DNA of 64,000 nt from Sphingomonas sp. So64.6b (GTDB taxonomy: Bacteria > Pseudomonadota > Alphaproteobacteria > Sphingomonadales > Sphingomonadaceae): the NCBI RefSeq assembly GCF_014171475.1, contig NZ_CP048817.1:3472001-3536000 (forward strand), written 5' to 3'. The notes beneath the pieces are model-generated. The model did not search any database, had not been told where the DNA came from, and worked only from the letters and a program-made list of their open reading frames with translations. Both the position numbers and the translations under genes were made by a program. Below are positions 54,770 to 63,436 of this stretch, one piece after another. Each line of letters starts with the position of its first letter. Position 1 is the stretch's first letter.

Positions 54770-55738
54770 TCACGGAAAGAGCAGCAGCTTGCCCGTAGTC
54801 GCGCGGCTCTCCATCGCTTGGTGGGCCTTAGCGGCCTCGGACAATGCAAAGCCGGTCGCGGGTCGCACCTGCAGCTTGCCCTCGCGGACCCACTCGAACA
54901 GACGAGTCGTGCGGGCCGCCAGCAGCTCGGGCGTGTGGATGTGATCGGAGAAGACCGCGTAGCCGAGCTTGATGCTGCGCGGGAGGCTCATGATATCGAT
55001 CCGGCCCGGGCCACCCAGCACGGGACCGAACCAGCAGAACGTACCCGAACGGCGCAGCGATGCGAGCGAGCCTTCGAAGGTCGCAGGCCCCGACCCGTCA
55101 TAAACGACATGCACGCCCTCGCCCGACGTGAGACGGAGGACTTCCGGCGCGAAGGCGCCTTCGGCGTCGATGATGACGTGATCGGCCCCAGCAGCCCTCG
55201 CCGCGTCCACCTTGGCGGCACTTGAGACTCGGCCGATCACCGTGCCGCCGCGCAGCTTGATGATCTGAGTGAGCAATTGCCCCAATCCGCCCGCGGCGGC
55301 GTGTACCAGCGCGACGTCCCCCGGTTGGACCGGATAAAAATCGGTCGCAAAGTGACTCGCGGTGAGACCCTGCATCATCAGCGAAGCGGCGGTGCGATCG
55401 TCGATATCATCAGGAACCGGCACCAGCGACGCAGTCGGAATCGTAATCCGTTCGGCATAGCTCCCCGGCGCATAAACCCAGGCGACGCGCTGTCTGATCG
55501 CAAGGCCGGTTACCCCATCCCCCAGCGCAACGACGCGCCCTGCACCTTCGACGCCCAACGCCCGGGGAAGCGGCATTTCATGCCACGCCATTCCCTGGCG
55601 CACGCCAATGTCCATGAAGTTGACGCCGCTTGCCGCGATTTCGACAAGCACCTCGCCGGACCCTGCGACAGGTTCGGGGAGATCCATCAGTTCCAGCACC
55701 TCGGTTCCGCCGATCGCTGTCATCACTACCGCTTTCAT
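54770..55738 (-). CDS. Zinc-independent quinone oxidoreductase (MDR superfamily)
   Basis: This 322-residue MDR protein has MKAVVMTAIGGTEVLELMDLPEP, GVNFMDIGVRQG, LGVEGAGRVVALGDGVTG and the Rossmann motif VHAAAGGLGQLLTQIIKLRGG. It lacks the structural zinc cysteines, as expected for NADPH:quinone oxidoreductases. AGGAGT lies 7 bases before the ATG at 55738. A TetR operator-like sequence (55753-55767) lies 15 bases upstream of the start. It follows the tetR gene on the same strand, so it is probably induced by a toxic quinone or aldehyde sensed by that regulator. Confidence 0.92.
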   Translation of the reverse strand: MKAVVMTAIGGTEVLELMDLPEPVAGSGEVLVEIAASGVNFMDIGVRQGMAWHEMPLPRALGVEGAGRVVALGDGVTGLAIRQRVAWVYAPGSYAERITIPTASLVPVPDDIDDRTAASLMMQGLTASHFATDFYPVQPGDVALVHAAAGGLGQLLTQIIKLRGGTVIGRVSSAAKVDAARAAGADHVIIDAEGAFAPEVLRLTSGEGVHVVYDGSGPATFEGSLASLRRSGTFCWFGPVLGGPGRIDIMSLPRSIKLGYAVFSDHIHTPELLAARTTRLFEWVREGKLQVRPATGFALSEAAKAHQAMESRATTGKLLLFP

Positions 55739-55752
55739 ATTCAAACTCCTTG

Positions 55753-55767
55753 TTGAATGATCGTTCC
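55753..55767 (-). promoter_or_regulatory. TetR operator copy upstream of the quinone oxidoreductase
   Basis: GGAACGATCATTCAA on the minus strand is identical to the copy at 56370-56384. Its core approaches the palindrome GGAACGATC-RTTCC. Position 15-29 bases upstream of the start fits a repressor site. Confidence 0.7.
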
Positions 55768-55783
55768 AAAATTAGGTAAAAAA

Positions 55784-56350
55784 TCAGCGCAGGGCGCGCA
55801 GCGCGAGATCGACAAGAGCGGCGACCTGCTCACGACCGGCGCCGGCCCGCGCAGCGAGCCGGATGCTGGAAATCGTCGCGATGACAAAGGTCGAAAGACT
55901 ATCGAGATCGAGATCGACCGCGACATCGCCCTGCACCTGAGCACGGGCCAGTGTATCCTTCACCGCCTTGTTAAGCGTCCCGCTCGAAGCCTCACGAAGC
56001 TTTACCAGTTCGGGCTTGGTGCAGCCGAATTCGACGGTGGCGCTCAGGCCCAGGCACGACCGGCTTGCCTCCGCTACCACCCGGTCGAGCATCGCGCGGA
56101 TGCCGTCGATCGCTCGTTCGCGGCTCGCCAACATCTCAGCATGCGTGCGCACTTCGTTCTGCGAATAGTGCTGCACCGCCGCTCGATAGATGCCCCATTT
56201 GTCGCCGAACGTATCGTACAGGCTCTGCCGGCCAATCCCCATGCCGTCGACAAGCCCCTGTGCCGAGGTGCCCTCATAGCCATGCTCGCGGAACACCTCC
56301 ACGGCGGCCTCCACGGCGGTCTCGACGTCGAATTGCTTGGGTCGTGCCAT
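55784..56350 (-). CDS. TetR-family repressor
   Basis: This 188-residue regulator begins MARPKQFDVETAVEAAVEVFREHGYEGTSAQGLVDGMGIGRQSLYDTFGDKWGIY, a classic TetR helix-turn-helix. A C-terminal ligand domain with a Cys (EASRSCLGLSATVEFG) follows. Identical 15-base operator-like sequences flank it: one before its own start and the divergent MFS gene, one before the quinone oxidoreductase. It likely represses all three. The ATG at 56350 gives the canonical N-terminus. Confidence 0.93.
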   Translation of the reverse strand: MARPKQFDVETAVEAAVEVFREHGYEGTSAQGLVDGMGIGRQSLYDTFGDKWGIYRAAVQHYSQNEVRTHAEMLASRERAIDGIRAMLDRVVAEASRSCLGLSATVEFGCTKPELVKLREASSGTLNKAVKDTLARAQVQGDVAVDLDLDSLSTFVIATISSIRLAARAGAGREQVAALVDLALRALR

Positions 56351-56369
56351 GCCCCTGAGATAATATACT

Positions 56370-56384
56370 GGAACGATCATTCAA
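56370..56384 (+). promoter_or_regulatory. TetR operator copy in the tetR-MFS divergent promoter
   Basis: GGAACGATCATTCAA lies 20 bases upstream of tetR and 47 bases upstream of the MFS start. The identical sequence precedes the quinone oxidoreductase. Two exact copies at both controlled promoters support an operator for the adjacent TetR protein. Confidence 0.7.
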
Positions 56385-56430
56385 GATGTGATTGAAGGCT
56401 TTCGATCGATTTCTTTGCGGCAGCTTTCCG

Positions 56431-57666
56431 ATGATCACCCCAACCTGGTACCGTCACCTCGACTCGAATAGTCGCCGCGCGTTCCGCAGCACCTATGCCG
56501 GCTTCAGCGTAGATGCGATGAACGTCCAGCTCTATTCGTTTGTCCTGCCGGTACTGCTGACGCTCTGGCACTTCTCCCCTTCGGCAGGCGGGTTGCTTGC
56601 GACCGTGACGCTCGTCGCGTCGGCCGCCGGCGGCTGGCTCGCGGGTCTGCTGTCAGATCGTCTTGGCCGGGTGCGCGTTCTGCAGGTTACGATCCTTTGG
56701 ATGGCCGTTTCCACCACGCTGTGCGGATTGGCGCAGAATTACGAGCAGCTCCTCGTCGCACGGACGCTTCAGGGTTTCGGTTTTGGCGCAGAATGGGCGG
56801 TGGGCGCGGTGCTCATGGGCGAGATCGCCACCGCCGCGACGCGCGGCCGTCTGGTCGGGACGGCACAGAGTGCCTGGGCGATCGGCTGGGGCCTCGCTGC
56901 TGCGATGTCTTTTGTCGCCATCGCCGTGCTGCCACCCCCGCTCGGATGGCGCGCGGCTTTCTTCGTGAGCCTGCCGGCGGTCGCCGCGATCTTCTTGGCC
57001 CGCACGCGGCTCCGGGAATCCGCGACGTTTCTGGCGAGCCCATGCGCCGATGCCTGGCACCGGATTTTCTCGCCCGGTATGTGCGGGAACACCGCCCGGG
57101 GCTGCCTGCTCGCGATCGGTACGCATGGCGGCTATTGGGCGCTCGCGACCTGGTGGCCGACGATGCTACGGCTCGAGCGCGGCCTGAGCGCGGCCGAGAC
57201 CGCAACGCACATGGCCGTCCTCGTGTCAGGGTCGCTCGCCGGGTATATCTTCGGCGCCTCGCTCGCCGACCGGATCGGGCGCCGCGCCACCCTCGCCCTG
57301 TTCGCGCTTGGCGGTATCGCCACTGTGCTCGTCGCCACCGGACTGTCGGTTTCGGCTCCCGTACTGCTGGCGCTCGGCGTACCGCTCGGTGTGTTCGCCA
57401 TGGGGCTCTACAGCGCCATCGGGCCGGTTTTGAACGAACTCTATCCGACGCGGCTGCGTGGATCGGGCCTGGGCTTTTGCTACAATGTCGGCCGCGGCGT
57501 GGCGGGCTTCACGCCCTTCGCAGTCGGCGGCAGTATTTCCGCCTTCGGCATCGCCCATTCGATCGGCATCTACGTGTCCGTCGCCTATGTGCTGGTGCTG
57601 ATCGCCGCGGCGTTGCTGCACGAGACGAAAGGCATGGATTTCATGGCTGCCCCGACCGCAGCTTGA
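56431..57666 (+). CDS. MFS transporter, aromatic acid:H+ symporter-like
   Basis: This 411-residue protein has 12 predicted helices and the MFS signatures LAGLLSDRLGRVRVLQ (loop 2-3), QGFGFGAEWAVGAVLMGEIATAATRGRLVGTAQ (helices 4-5, as in the AAHS family) and SLADRIGRRATLALF (loop 8-9). It would import an organic acid with protons. The ATG at 56431 is preferred over a TTG at 56392, giving a short cytosolic N-terminus. It is divergent from tetR with an operator between them, so substrate uptake and quinone reduction are probably co-regulated. Confidence 0.88.
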   Translation: MITPTWYRHLDSNSRRAFRSTYAGFSVDAMNVQLYSFVLPVLLTLWHFSPSAGGLLATVTLVASAAGGWLAGLLSDRLGRVRVLQVTILWMAVSTTLCGLAQNYEQLLVARTLQGFGFGAEWAVGAVLMGEIATAATRGRLVGTAQSAWAIGWGLAAAMSFVAIAVLPPPLGWRAAFFVSLPAVAAIFLARTRLRESATFLASPCADAWHRIFSPGMCGNTARGCLLAIGTHGGYWALATWWPTMLRLERGLSAAETATHMAVLVSGSLAGYIFGASLADRIGRRATLALFALGGIATVLVATGLSVSAPVLLALGVPLGVFAMGLYSAIGPVLNELYPTRLRGSGLGFCYNVGRGVAGFTPFAVGGSISAFGIAHSIGIYVSVAYVLVLIAAALLHETKGMDFMAAPTAA

Positions 57667-57804
57667 CTGCCTCGCCTGTTAGCCGTTGTCAGGCCGCAGG
57701 CGGCCCGCGCGTTCCTCACAACAGATCACAGCGATTAACAGGCCTTCCGTTGCGCGCGAGGCTATCTCCAATGCCGACCCCATTTCGCCTGGAAGGACTG
57801 TCTC

Positions 57805-58851
57805 ATGCCGAAGCTCTTGCCCGAACCCTATGCGTCCGATCGCCGCGGCTTCCTCCACGGCGCTGCCGCGATTGCCGCCGCAGTGGTGGGCGGCGCCGGT
57901 CCGGTGCAGGCAACCATGACGCCACGCTCCGCGGGCTCGACTTCGACGCCCTTCGGGCCGGTAAAGCAAATCGATGCGGGCGTTCTCAGCATCGGCTATG
58001 TCGAGATGGGTCCGGCGGCCGGCCCAGCGGTCCTGCTGTTCCATGGCTGGCCCTATGACATCAACGCCTTCGCCGAAGTCGCGCCGTCGCTCGCCGAGCG
58101 CGGCTTTCGCGTGATCGTGCCGCATCTGCGCGGCTATGGCACCACCGTCTTCCGCTCCGACGACACGGCGCGAAACGCGCAGCAGGCCGCCCTGGCGGCG
58201 GACGGGCTCGCGCTGATGGACGCGCTCGGCATCGCAAAGGCAATCGTCGCGGGTTTCGACTGGGGCGCCCGCACAGCGGACATCATGGCGGTGCTCTGGC
58301 CCGAGCGCTGCATCGCGCTCGTCTCGGTCAGCGGCTATCTGATCGGCAGCCAGGCAGGCAACATCAAGCCGCTGCCGCCACAGGCCGAGCTGCAATGGTG
58401 GTACCAGTTCTATTTCGCAACCGAGCGCGGCAAAGCCGGCTACGCCGCGAACACCAAGGCGTTCAACAAGCTGATCTGGGAACTGGCTTCGCCCAAATGG
58501 AATTTCGATGCTGCGATCTATGACCGGTCGGCTGCCTCGTTCGTCAATCCCGATCATGTCGCGATCGTGATCCATAATTATCGCTGGCGGCTGGGCCTCG
58601 CCCAGGGCGAAGCGCACTACGACGCGATCGAGGCGAAGCTCGCGGCCGCACCGCCGGTGACGATCCCGTCGATCACCATGGAAGGCGACGCGAATGGCGC
58701 CCCCCATCCCGATCCCTCGCAATATCGCGCCAAGTTCACCGGATCCTATGAGCATCGGTTGATCAGCGGCGGCATCGGTCACAATCTGCCGCAAGAAGCG
58801 CCGGCTGCCTTTGCCAAGGCTGTGCTCGACGTGGCGAAGCTCGCGCGCTGA
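57805..58851 (+). CDS. Tat-exported alpha/beta hydrolase, epoxide hydrolase/dehalogenase-like
   Basis: This 348-residue protein has a twin-arginine signal (SDRRGFLHGAAAIAAAVVGGAGPVQA). The hydrolase motifs are FHGWPYD, VPHLRGYGTT, the nucleophile elbow GFDWGA with Asp as nucleophile, and a His in GGIGHNLPQE. An Asp nucleophile points to epoxide hydrolase, haloalkane or haloacetate dehalogenase chemistry rather than esterase. It is followed by a cytochrome P460 gene, and a second Tat-exported epoxide hydrolase lies at 60850-62124. Confidence 0.85.
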   Translation: MPKLLPEPYASDRRGFLHGAAAIAAAVVGGAGPVQATMTPRSAGSTSTPFGPVKQIDAGVLSIGYVEMGPAAGPAVLLFHGWPYDINAFAEVAPSLAERGFRVIVPHLRGYGTTVFRSDDTARNAQQAALAADGLALMDALGIAKAIVAGFDWGARTADIMAVLWPERCIALVSVSGYLIGSQAGNIKPLPPQAELQWWYQFYFATERGKAGYAANTKAFNKLIWELASPKWNFDAAIYDRSAASFVNPDHVAIVIHNYRWRLGLAQGEAHYDAIEAKLAAAPPVTIPSITMEGDANGAPHPDPSQYRAKFTGSYEHRLISGGIGHNLPQEAPAAFAKAVLDVAKLAR

Positions 58852-58908
58852 ACGCCATGGCCGGGCGCGTCCTTGCGGCGCACCCGGCGATCGTTCGAGG
58901 AGAATAGC

Positions 58909-59442
58909 ATGAAGCGCCTTTCCATCTGCTGTTTCGCGCTCGCGATCGTGTCGTTCGGGGTATCGGCTGTCGTCGCCGCCCAACGCCCCGAGGATCAGCG
59001 TTCGCCGGTATATGGCGTGAAATTGCCCAAGGATTACCGCGACTGGACGCTGATCAGCGTCGCGCACGAAGCGGGCAGGAACAACGACATCCGCGCCATC
59101 TTGGGCAACGACATCGCGGTGAAAGCGTTTCGCGCGGGAAAGCGCCCCTTTCCCGACGGCTCGGTCATCGTGAGGCTTGCCTGGCAGTATCAATCATCGT
59201 CGCGCAATGACACGGTGTTCCCCGCGCCGCAGTCCTTCATCGCCGGGCCGCCAACCAACGTCCAGGTCAGCGTGAAGGACTCGAAGCGCTACGCCGCAAG
59301 CGGCGGCTGGGGCTATGGGCAGTTCGAGAATGGCATGGCGAACCAGGATAGGATGCTCACACAGTCCTGCTTCGGCTGCCATGTGAAGCTGGATGCGCTC
59401 GAGAAGAACGCGGATCTCGTTTTCACGGCCTATTCCCAATAG
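58909..59442 (+). CDS. Cytochrome P460-family c-type haem protein
   Basis: This 177-residue exported protein has a signal peptide (LSICCFALAIVSFGVSAVVAA). A P460-like domain contains LPKDYRDWTLISVAHEAGRNNDIRAILGND and FPDGSVIVRLAWQ, and a single C-terminal CFGCH haem motif is near residue 160. Cytochrome P460 proteins oxidise hydroxylamine or detoxify nitric oxide in some bacteria; many have no known substrate. GAGGAG precedes the ATG at 58909. The crosslinking Lys cannot be verified by eye. It probably shares an operon with the hydrolase upstream. Confidence 0.83.
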   Translation: MKRLSICCFALAIVSFGVSAVVAAQRPEDQRSPVYGVKLPKDYRDWTLISVAHEAGRNNDIRAILGNDIAVKAFRAGKRPFPDGSVIVRLAWQYQSSSRNDTVFPAPQSFIAGPPTNVQVSVKDSKRYAASGGWGYGQFENGMANQDRMLTQSCFGCHVKLDALEKNADLVFTAYSQ

Positions 59443-59460
59443 CGGGCGACGAACGCACTG

Positions 59461-59491
59461 ACGCCTGCGGCAGCTGATCTGCCGCAGGCGT
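59461..59491. terminator. Bidirectional terminator-like hairpin
   Basis: Perfect 13-base arms (59461-59473 and 59479-59491) with a 5-base loop lie between two convergent transcription units, 18 bases after the P460 stop. A weak U-rich stretch follows on the plus strand. This is a good candidate for terminating both units. Confidence 0.75.
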
Positions 59492-59518
59492 GTTCGTATC
59501 GTTGCAGCGAAAAAGAAC

Positions 59519-59559
59519 GCCCACGACCGGCAAAGGGGGGAGCGAAGCCGGCCGTGGGC
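59519..59559. terminator. Second hairpin between convergent genes
   Basis: Arms 59519-59531 and 59547-59559 pair over 13 bases with one mismatch around a purine-rich loop. Lying next to the hairpin at 59461, it probably serves the minus-strand operon. Confidence 0.55.
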
Positions 59560-59602
59560 ACGAGGCGCCGGGGTAAGGGGGCTTGGACCGCCGGCGCTCG
59601 TA

Positions 59603-60382
59603 TCATCGGGCGGCGGCGGCAGCCTTTTCGATCAGGCCGGCCACCGCGACCGCGTTCGACACCATCACCACGTGCGAAGCGCCCTTGACCACGAGCGTCC
59701 CGCGCGACTGGGCCCGATCCGCCATGAACTTGAGCGCGACAGGCGGGATGTTGCGATCCTTGTCGCCATAGACGAACCAGGATGGGATATGCTTCCAGGC
59801 CGGCGCGGTCGAAGCCTCGCCCAGCGCCGCCTCGGCGACCGGGCGCTGGCCCGCGGCCATCAGCCGTGCCTCCGCGAAGGGCAGGTCCGCCGCGAACTGA
59901 TCATGGAAGCGCGCCTGGAGGATGTAGAGATCGTTGCCGCCGCTCGTGAGCCTGACCGGCGGGGCCAGCGTCGGCGCGAGCGTGCTGCCGGGGAACTTGC
60001 CGGTAAGCCCCAGCGCCGTCTCGCCCGCGTCAGGCGCAAAGGCCGCGACATAGACCAGTGCCCTGACGTTCGACGCGCCTTCGGCTGCCTCGCTGATCAC
60101 CGAGCCGCCATAGCTATGGCCGACCAGGACGACCGGGCCCTTTATGCTCTTTACGAGGTCGCTGACGACATCGGCATCGGCGCGCACGCCGCGCAGCGGA
60201 TTGGGCGCCGCGACGACGGGGTAGCCGTCGCGCTCAAGAACCGCGATCACGCCGTTCCAGCTCGACGAGTCCGCGAATGCGCCATGGACAAGCACGACCG
60301 TCGGCTTGGCGGTCTGGGCCACTGCCGGTGCGGCTAGCGCAGAGGCGGCGAGCAGCAGCCCGCCGACAAGCAGTCTATTCAT
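59603..60382 (-). CDS. Exported alpha/beta-fold hydrolase (MES-like esterase)
   Basis: This 259-residue protein has a signal peptide (LLVGGLLLAASALAAPAVAQ). TVVLVHGAFADSSSWNGVIAVLERDGYPVVAAPNPLRG, the nucleophile elbow GHSYGGS with Ser, an Asp in YGDKDRNIP and His in GASHVVMVSN complete the triad. It belongs to the group related to plant methylesterases. It lies 25 bases after the Ohr-like gene and ends the minus-strand operon. Confidence 0.87.
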   Translation of the reverse strand: MNRLLVGGLLLAASALAAPAVAQTAKPTVVLVHGAFADSSSWNGVIAVLERDGYPVVAAPNPLRGVRADADVVSDLVKSIKGPVVLVGHSYGGSVISEAAEGASNVRALVYVAAFAPDAGETALGLTGKFPGSTLAPTLAPPVRLTSGGNDLYILQARFHDQFAADLPFAEARLMAAGQRPVAEAALGEASTAPAWKHIPSWFVYGDKDRNIPPVALKFMADRAQSRGTLVVKGASHVVMVSNAVAVAGLIEKAAAAAR

Positions 60383-60407
60383 AGTCGGTCTCCTGGTGAG
60401 ATAATGG

Positions 60408-60821
60408 TCAGACAAGCGCGACGACCGCGTCGATATTGCCCTTGATCGCCTTCGAGTAGGGGCAGGTGCGATGCGCGGCCTCGATCAGCTGGCGGGCCAT
60501 TTCCGCATCCATGCCGGGAACGCTCACGTTCAGCCGGGCGGCGAGAGAATAGCCGTCCTCGCCGTGCCGCAGATCGACCGTGGCATCGATCGCGAGGTCG
60601 GCCGGCAGAATGATGTCTTTGGCCCTGGCCGCGATCGCCATGGCACCTTCGAAACAGGCGGACCAGCCGGCGGCGAACAACTGCTCGGGGTTGGTGCCGG
60701 GGCCGGGGCCGCCCGGGGTGGCGAGCTTGACGTCGAGGCGTCCGTCCGAAGCGCGGGCAACGCCGTCGCGCCCTCCGGTCACACGCACGTGCGCACTGTA
60801 AAGGGTCTTGGTGTCGGTCAT
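60408..60821 (-). CDS. ohr: OsmC/Ohr-family organic hydroperoxide resistance protein
   Basis: This 137-residue protein has TLYSAHVRVTGGRDG, DVKLATPGGPGPGTNPEQLFAAGWSACFEGAM (first catalytic Cys) and HRTCPYSKAIKGNIDAVV (second Cys), the Ohr subgroup pattern. It reduces organic hydroperoxides with lipoyl thiols. It sits between two hydrolase genes in an apparent three-gene operon with the epoxide hydrolase, which suggests oxidised lipid or epoxide detoxification. Confidence 0.93.
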   Translation of the reverse strand: MTDTKTLYSAHVRVTGGRDGVARASDGRLDVKLATPGGPGPGTNPEQLFAAGWSACFEGAMAIAARAKDIILPADLAIDATVDLRHGEDGYSLAARLNVSVPGMDAEMARQLIEAAHRTCPYSKAIKGNIDAVVALV

Positions 60822-60849
60822 CGGTCTGCTCCTTGGGTTTTGGGGGATA

Positions 60850-62124
60850 TCAGCGCAGCGTGCGGAAAGCGGCGCGCACTTCCTCGCTGAAAGCAGCGGG
60901 CTGTTCCCAGGCGGCGAAATGACCGCCTTTGCCCGCCTCGTTGAAGTAGAAGAGATGCTTGTAGCAACGTTCCGCCCAGGTCCGGGGCGCGCGGAAGATC
61001 TCGCCGGGGAACACGCTCACCGCGACCGGCATGTCGATGATGCCGCGCGCGTTGAAATTGTTGGAATGATCCTCCCAATAGATCCGCGCGGCGGACGCGC
61101 CTGTCCCGGTCAGCCAGTAGAGCGAGATATCGTCGAGGATCGCATCGCGGCCAAGGACCCGTTCGGGCTCGCCGCCGCTGTCGGTCCATTGCGCGATTTT
61201 CTCGTACATCCAGGCCGCCATGCCGACCGGGGAGTCGACAAGCGAATAGCCAATGGTCTGCGGCCGCGTGTTCATCATCGCGGCATAGGCGGCATTGTCG
61301 CGGTAAAAGGCTTCCAGCTGATCGAACGCACGGCGTTCCTTTGCTGAAAGGCTCGCCGGGGCGGGGTCGCCGGCGGCGAGGACCCTGGCGACGTCCGCAG
61401 GGACGACCGCGGGCATGTTGAGGTGGATGCCGAGCAGGCCGGGCACGTGCTGAAGCGCCATGCGTTGGGATATGACCGAGCCGCAGTCTCCGCCCTGACT
61501 GACATAGCGGTCATAGCCAAGGCGGTGCATGAGCAGACCCCAGGCACGGCCGATATGATCCGAGCCCCAGCCGGGCACGGTCGGCTTGGCGGAGAATCCG
61601 AAACCCGGAATCGATGGAATCACCAGATGGAACGCATCCTCCGCCTTCCCGCCATGGGCCGTCGGATCGGTGAGCGGATCGATGACCTTGAGGAACTCAA
61701 GGACCGAGCCCGGCCAGCCATGGGTCAGGATCATCGGCATGGCGTTGTCATGCCGCGAGCGGACATGGATGAAATGAATGTCGAGGCTGTCGATCTCGGT
61801 CATGAACATCGGCAGCGCGTTGAGTCTGGCCTCGATCCCGCGCCAGTCATAACCGCGCGCCCAATAACGCATCAGCGTCTCAAGCGTTTGCCGGCGTACC
61901 CCCTGGCTGTCATCGGGCACTGGCTGCGCGTCCGCCCAGCGCGTGCCGGCGATCCGGCGCTGCATCGCCTGAATTTCTGCTGTGGGCACCGCGACCTTGA
62001 ACGGGCGGATCGCATGGCTGCTGCTCGTCTCGGCCAACAGGCGGGATGGAATGGCACTCGCGGCGGCGGCGATCGCGGTGCCGGCCACGAACTGGCGGCG
62101 CGACGCCCTGATATCGGCGAACAT
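60850..62124 (-). CDS. Tat-exported microsomal-type epoxide hydrolase
   Basis: This 424-residue protein has a Tat signal (RASRRQFVAGTAIAAAASA). An N-terminal epoxide hydrolase lid domain is present (IRPFKVAVPTAEIQAMQRRIAGTRWAD), then LTHGWPGSVLEFLKVI (oxyanion HGWP), SIPGFGFSAKP, nucleophile Asp in QGGDCGSVI and His in KGGHFAAWEQP. It opens epoxides to diols outside the cytoplasm. As first gene of the operon with Ohr and a second hydrolase, its promoter lies in the 192-base gap to the divergent thioredoxin-like gene. Confidence 0.92.
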   Translation of the reverse strand: MFADIRASRRQFVAGTAIAAAASAIPSRLLAETSSSHAIRPFKVAVPTAEIQAMQRRIAGTRWADAQPVPDDSQGVRRQTLETLMRYWARGYDWRGIEARLNALPMFMTEIDSLDIHFIHVRSRHDNAMPMILTHGWPGSVLEFLKVIDPLTDPTAHGGKAEDAFHLVIPSIPGFGFSAKPTVPGWGSDHIGRAWGLLMHRLGYDRYVSQGGDCGSVISQRMALQHVPGLLGIHLNMPAVVPADVARVLAAGDPAPASLSAKERRAFDQLEAFYRDNAAYAAMMNTRPQTIGYSLVDSPVGMAAWMYEKIAQWTDSGGEPERVLGRDAILDDISLYWLTGTGASAARIYWEDHSNNFNARGIIDMPVAVSVFPGEIFRAPRTWAERCYKHLFYFNEAGKGGHFAAWEQPAAFSEEVRAAFRTLR

Positions 62125-62316
62125 TGGCTTCTCCTGATCTGGTCGCGGCCAGATCTAGAGGGAGCGGCCGCCCGGCGCCCGTTAAGTGGCGTGATGCGCT
62201 GTTAGCGCTCGCGTGCGGTCTTCTCTCAGGAACTAACACCCGTCTGGCGCGGACTAACAGGCAGCGGCACGCTTGCGCACTACATCTGCCGGGAACCGCA
62301 CGCATAAGGGCTCCCC

Positions 62317-63423
62317 ATGATCCAGAAACGCTCCATCGGCTTTGCGGCCGCTGCCATCATCGCCGGGGCCGCAACCACCGCAATCTGCTTTGGCGACGCG
62401 CTCGGCCTCGCACGCTCCGCGGCCACCGACAGCGAAGCGACGGCCGCCGCGCCCGTGGGCACTACCTCGCACCCGATCGAGGTGCTGCAGGGCAAGCCCT
62501 GGCTCGTGCCCGTTGCGGATGGCCCAAAGGCGCTGCGCGGCAAGGTCGTTGTGGTCAATTTCTGGACCTATTCCTGCATCAACTCGCTGCGCGTCCTTCC
62601 CTATCTGCGCGCCTGGAACGCACGCTACGGGCCCAAGGGTCTGCAGGTGATCGGCGTCCACGCGCCGGAGTTCGCTTTCGAGAAGGATCCGGCGAGGGTC
62701 CGCCGCGCCACGAACCAGCTTGATGTCCGCTATCCGAACCTTCCGGACAATGACTATGCCGTGTGGCGCGCTTTCGCCAACCAGGGATGGCCCGGCTTCT
62801 ACTTCATCGATGCGACCGGCAAAGTTCGCGGCTATCAGCTGGGCGAGGGCAAATATGACGAAGCCGAGCAGCTGATCCGCAAGCTGCTGACGGAGACGGG
62901 TGCCGACGTTTCCAGCATTCCCCTCATCCCGGTCGAGGCCGGGGGCATCGAGGCACAGGCCGATTGGACCGACCTTCGTTCGCCCGAAGCCTATATCGGA
63001 TATGACAAGGCCGCCGACTTTACCTCTCCAGGCGGTTTCGGGAAGGATGCGGTGCGAACCTATGCCAGCGCCACCACACTCTCGCTCAACCAATGGGATC
63101 TGGCAGGTCGCTGGAGCGTCGGCGGCGAGCATGCGACGCTGAACGGCGGCCCCGGCACGATCCGCTTCCGCTTCCATGCCCGGGACGTCCATCTTGTCCT
63201 TGGCGGGGCGCCCGATGGCCGGCCGGTCCGATTCCGCGTGACGATCGATGGTCGGGCGCCCGGGAGCAGTCACGGCACTGACGTCGACGCTGCCGGTTCG
63301 GGCGAGGTGAAGGAGGACCGGCTATACCAGCTCGTCCGCCAGCCCGGTGCGATCGCTGACCGCACCGTCACGGTCGAGTTCTCACGCCCGGGCGTGCGGG
63401 CCTATGTCTTCACTTTCGGCTGA
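62317..63423 (+). CDS. DipZ/TlpA-type thioredoxin-like protein with a monothiol active site
   Basis: This 368-residue exported protein has a signal/anchor segment (GFAAAAIIAGAATTAICFG). A thioredoxin domain contains VVVVNFWTYSCINSLRVLPYLRAWNARYGPKGLQVIGVHAPEF, and NQGWPGFYFIDATGKVRGYQLGEG carries the cis-Pro region. A C-terminal beta domain like that of DipZ (DWTDLRSPEAYIGYDK; FRFHARDVHLVLG) completes it. The family normally has CINC; here the second cysteine is Ser (CINS), leaving one redox thiol. It may work as a peroxiredoxin-like or mixed-disulfide protein rather than a dithiol reductase. There is no membrane CcdA-like part. Confidence 0.88.
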   Translation: MIQKRSIGFAAAAIIAGAATTAICFGDALGLARSAATDSEATAAAPVGTTSHPIEVLQGKPWLVPVADGPKALRGKVVVVNFWTYSCINSLRVLPYLRAWNARYGPKGLQVIGVHAPEFAFEKDPARVRRATNQLDVRYPNLPDNDYAVWRAFANQGWPGFYFIDATGKVRGYQLGEGKYDEAEQLIRKLLTETGADVSSIPLIPVEAGGIEAQADWTDLRSPEAYIGYDKAADFTSPGGFGKDAVRTYASATTLSLNQWDLAGRWSVGGEHATLNGGPGTIRFRFHARDVHLVLGGAPDGRPVRFRVTIDGRAPGSSHGTDVDAAGSGEVKEDRLYQLVRQPGAIADRTVTVEFSRPGVRAYVFTFG

Positions 63424-63436
63424 TGGGATCATCATC

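Noticed and set aside
57679..59193. 504-codon minus-strand open frame opposite the Tat hydrolase and P460 genes
   Set aside because: The plus-strand genes have signal peptides, catalytic motifs and ribosome binding sites; the antisense frame has none.
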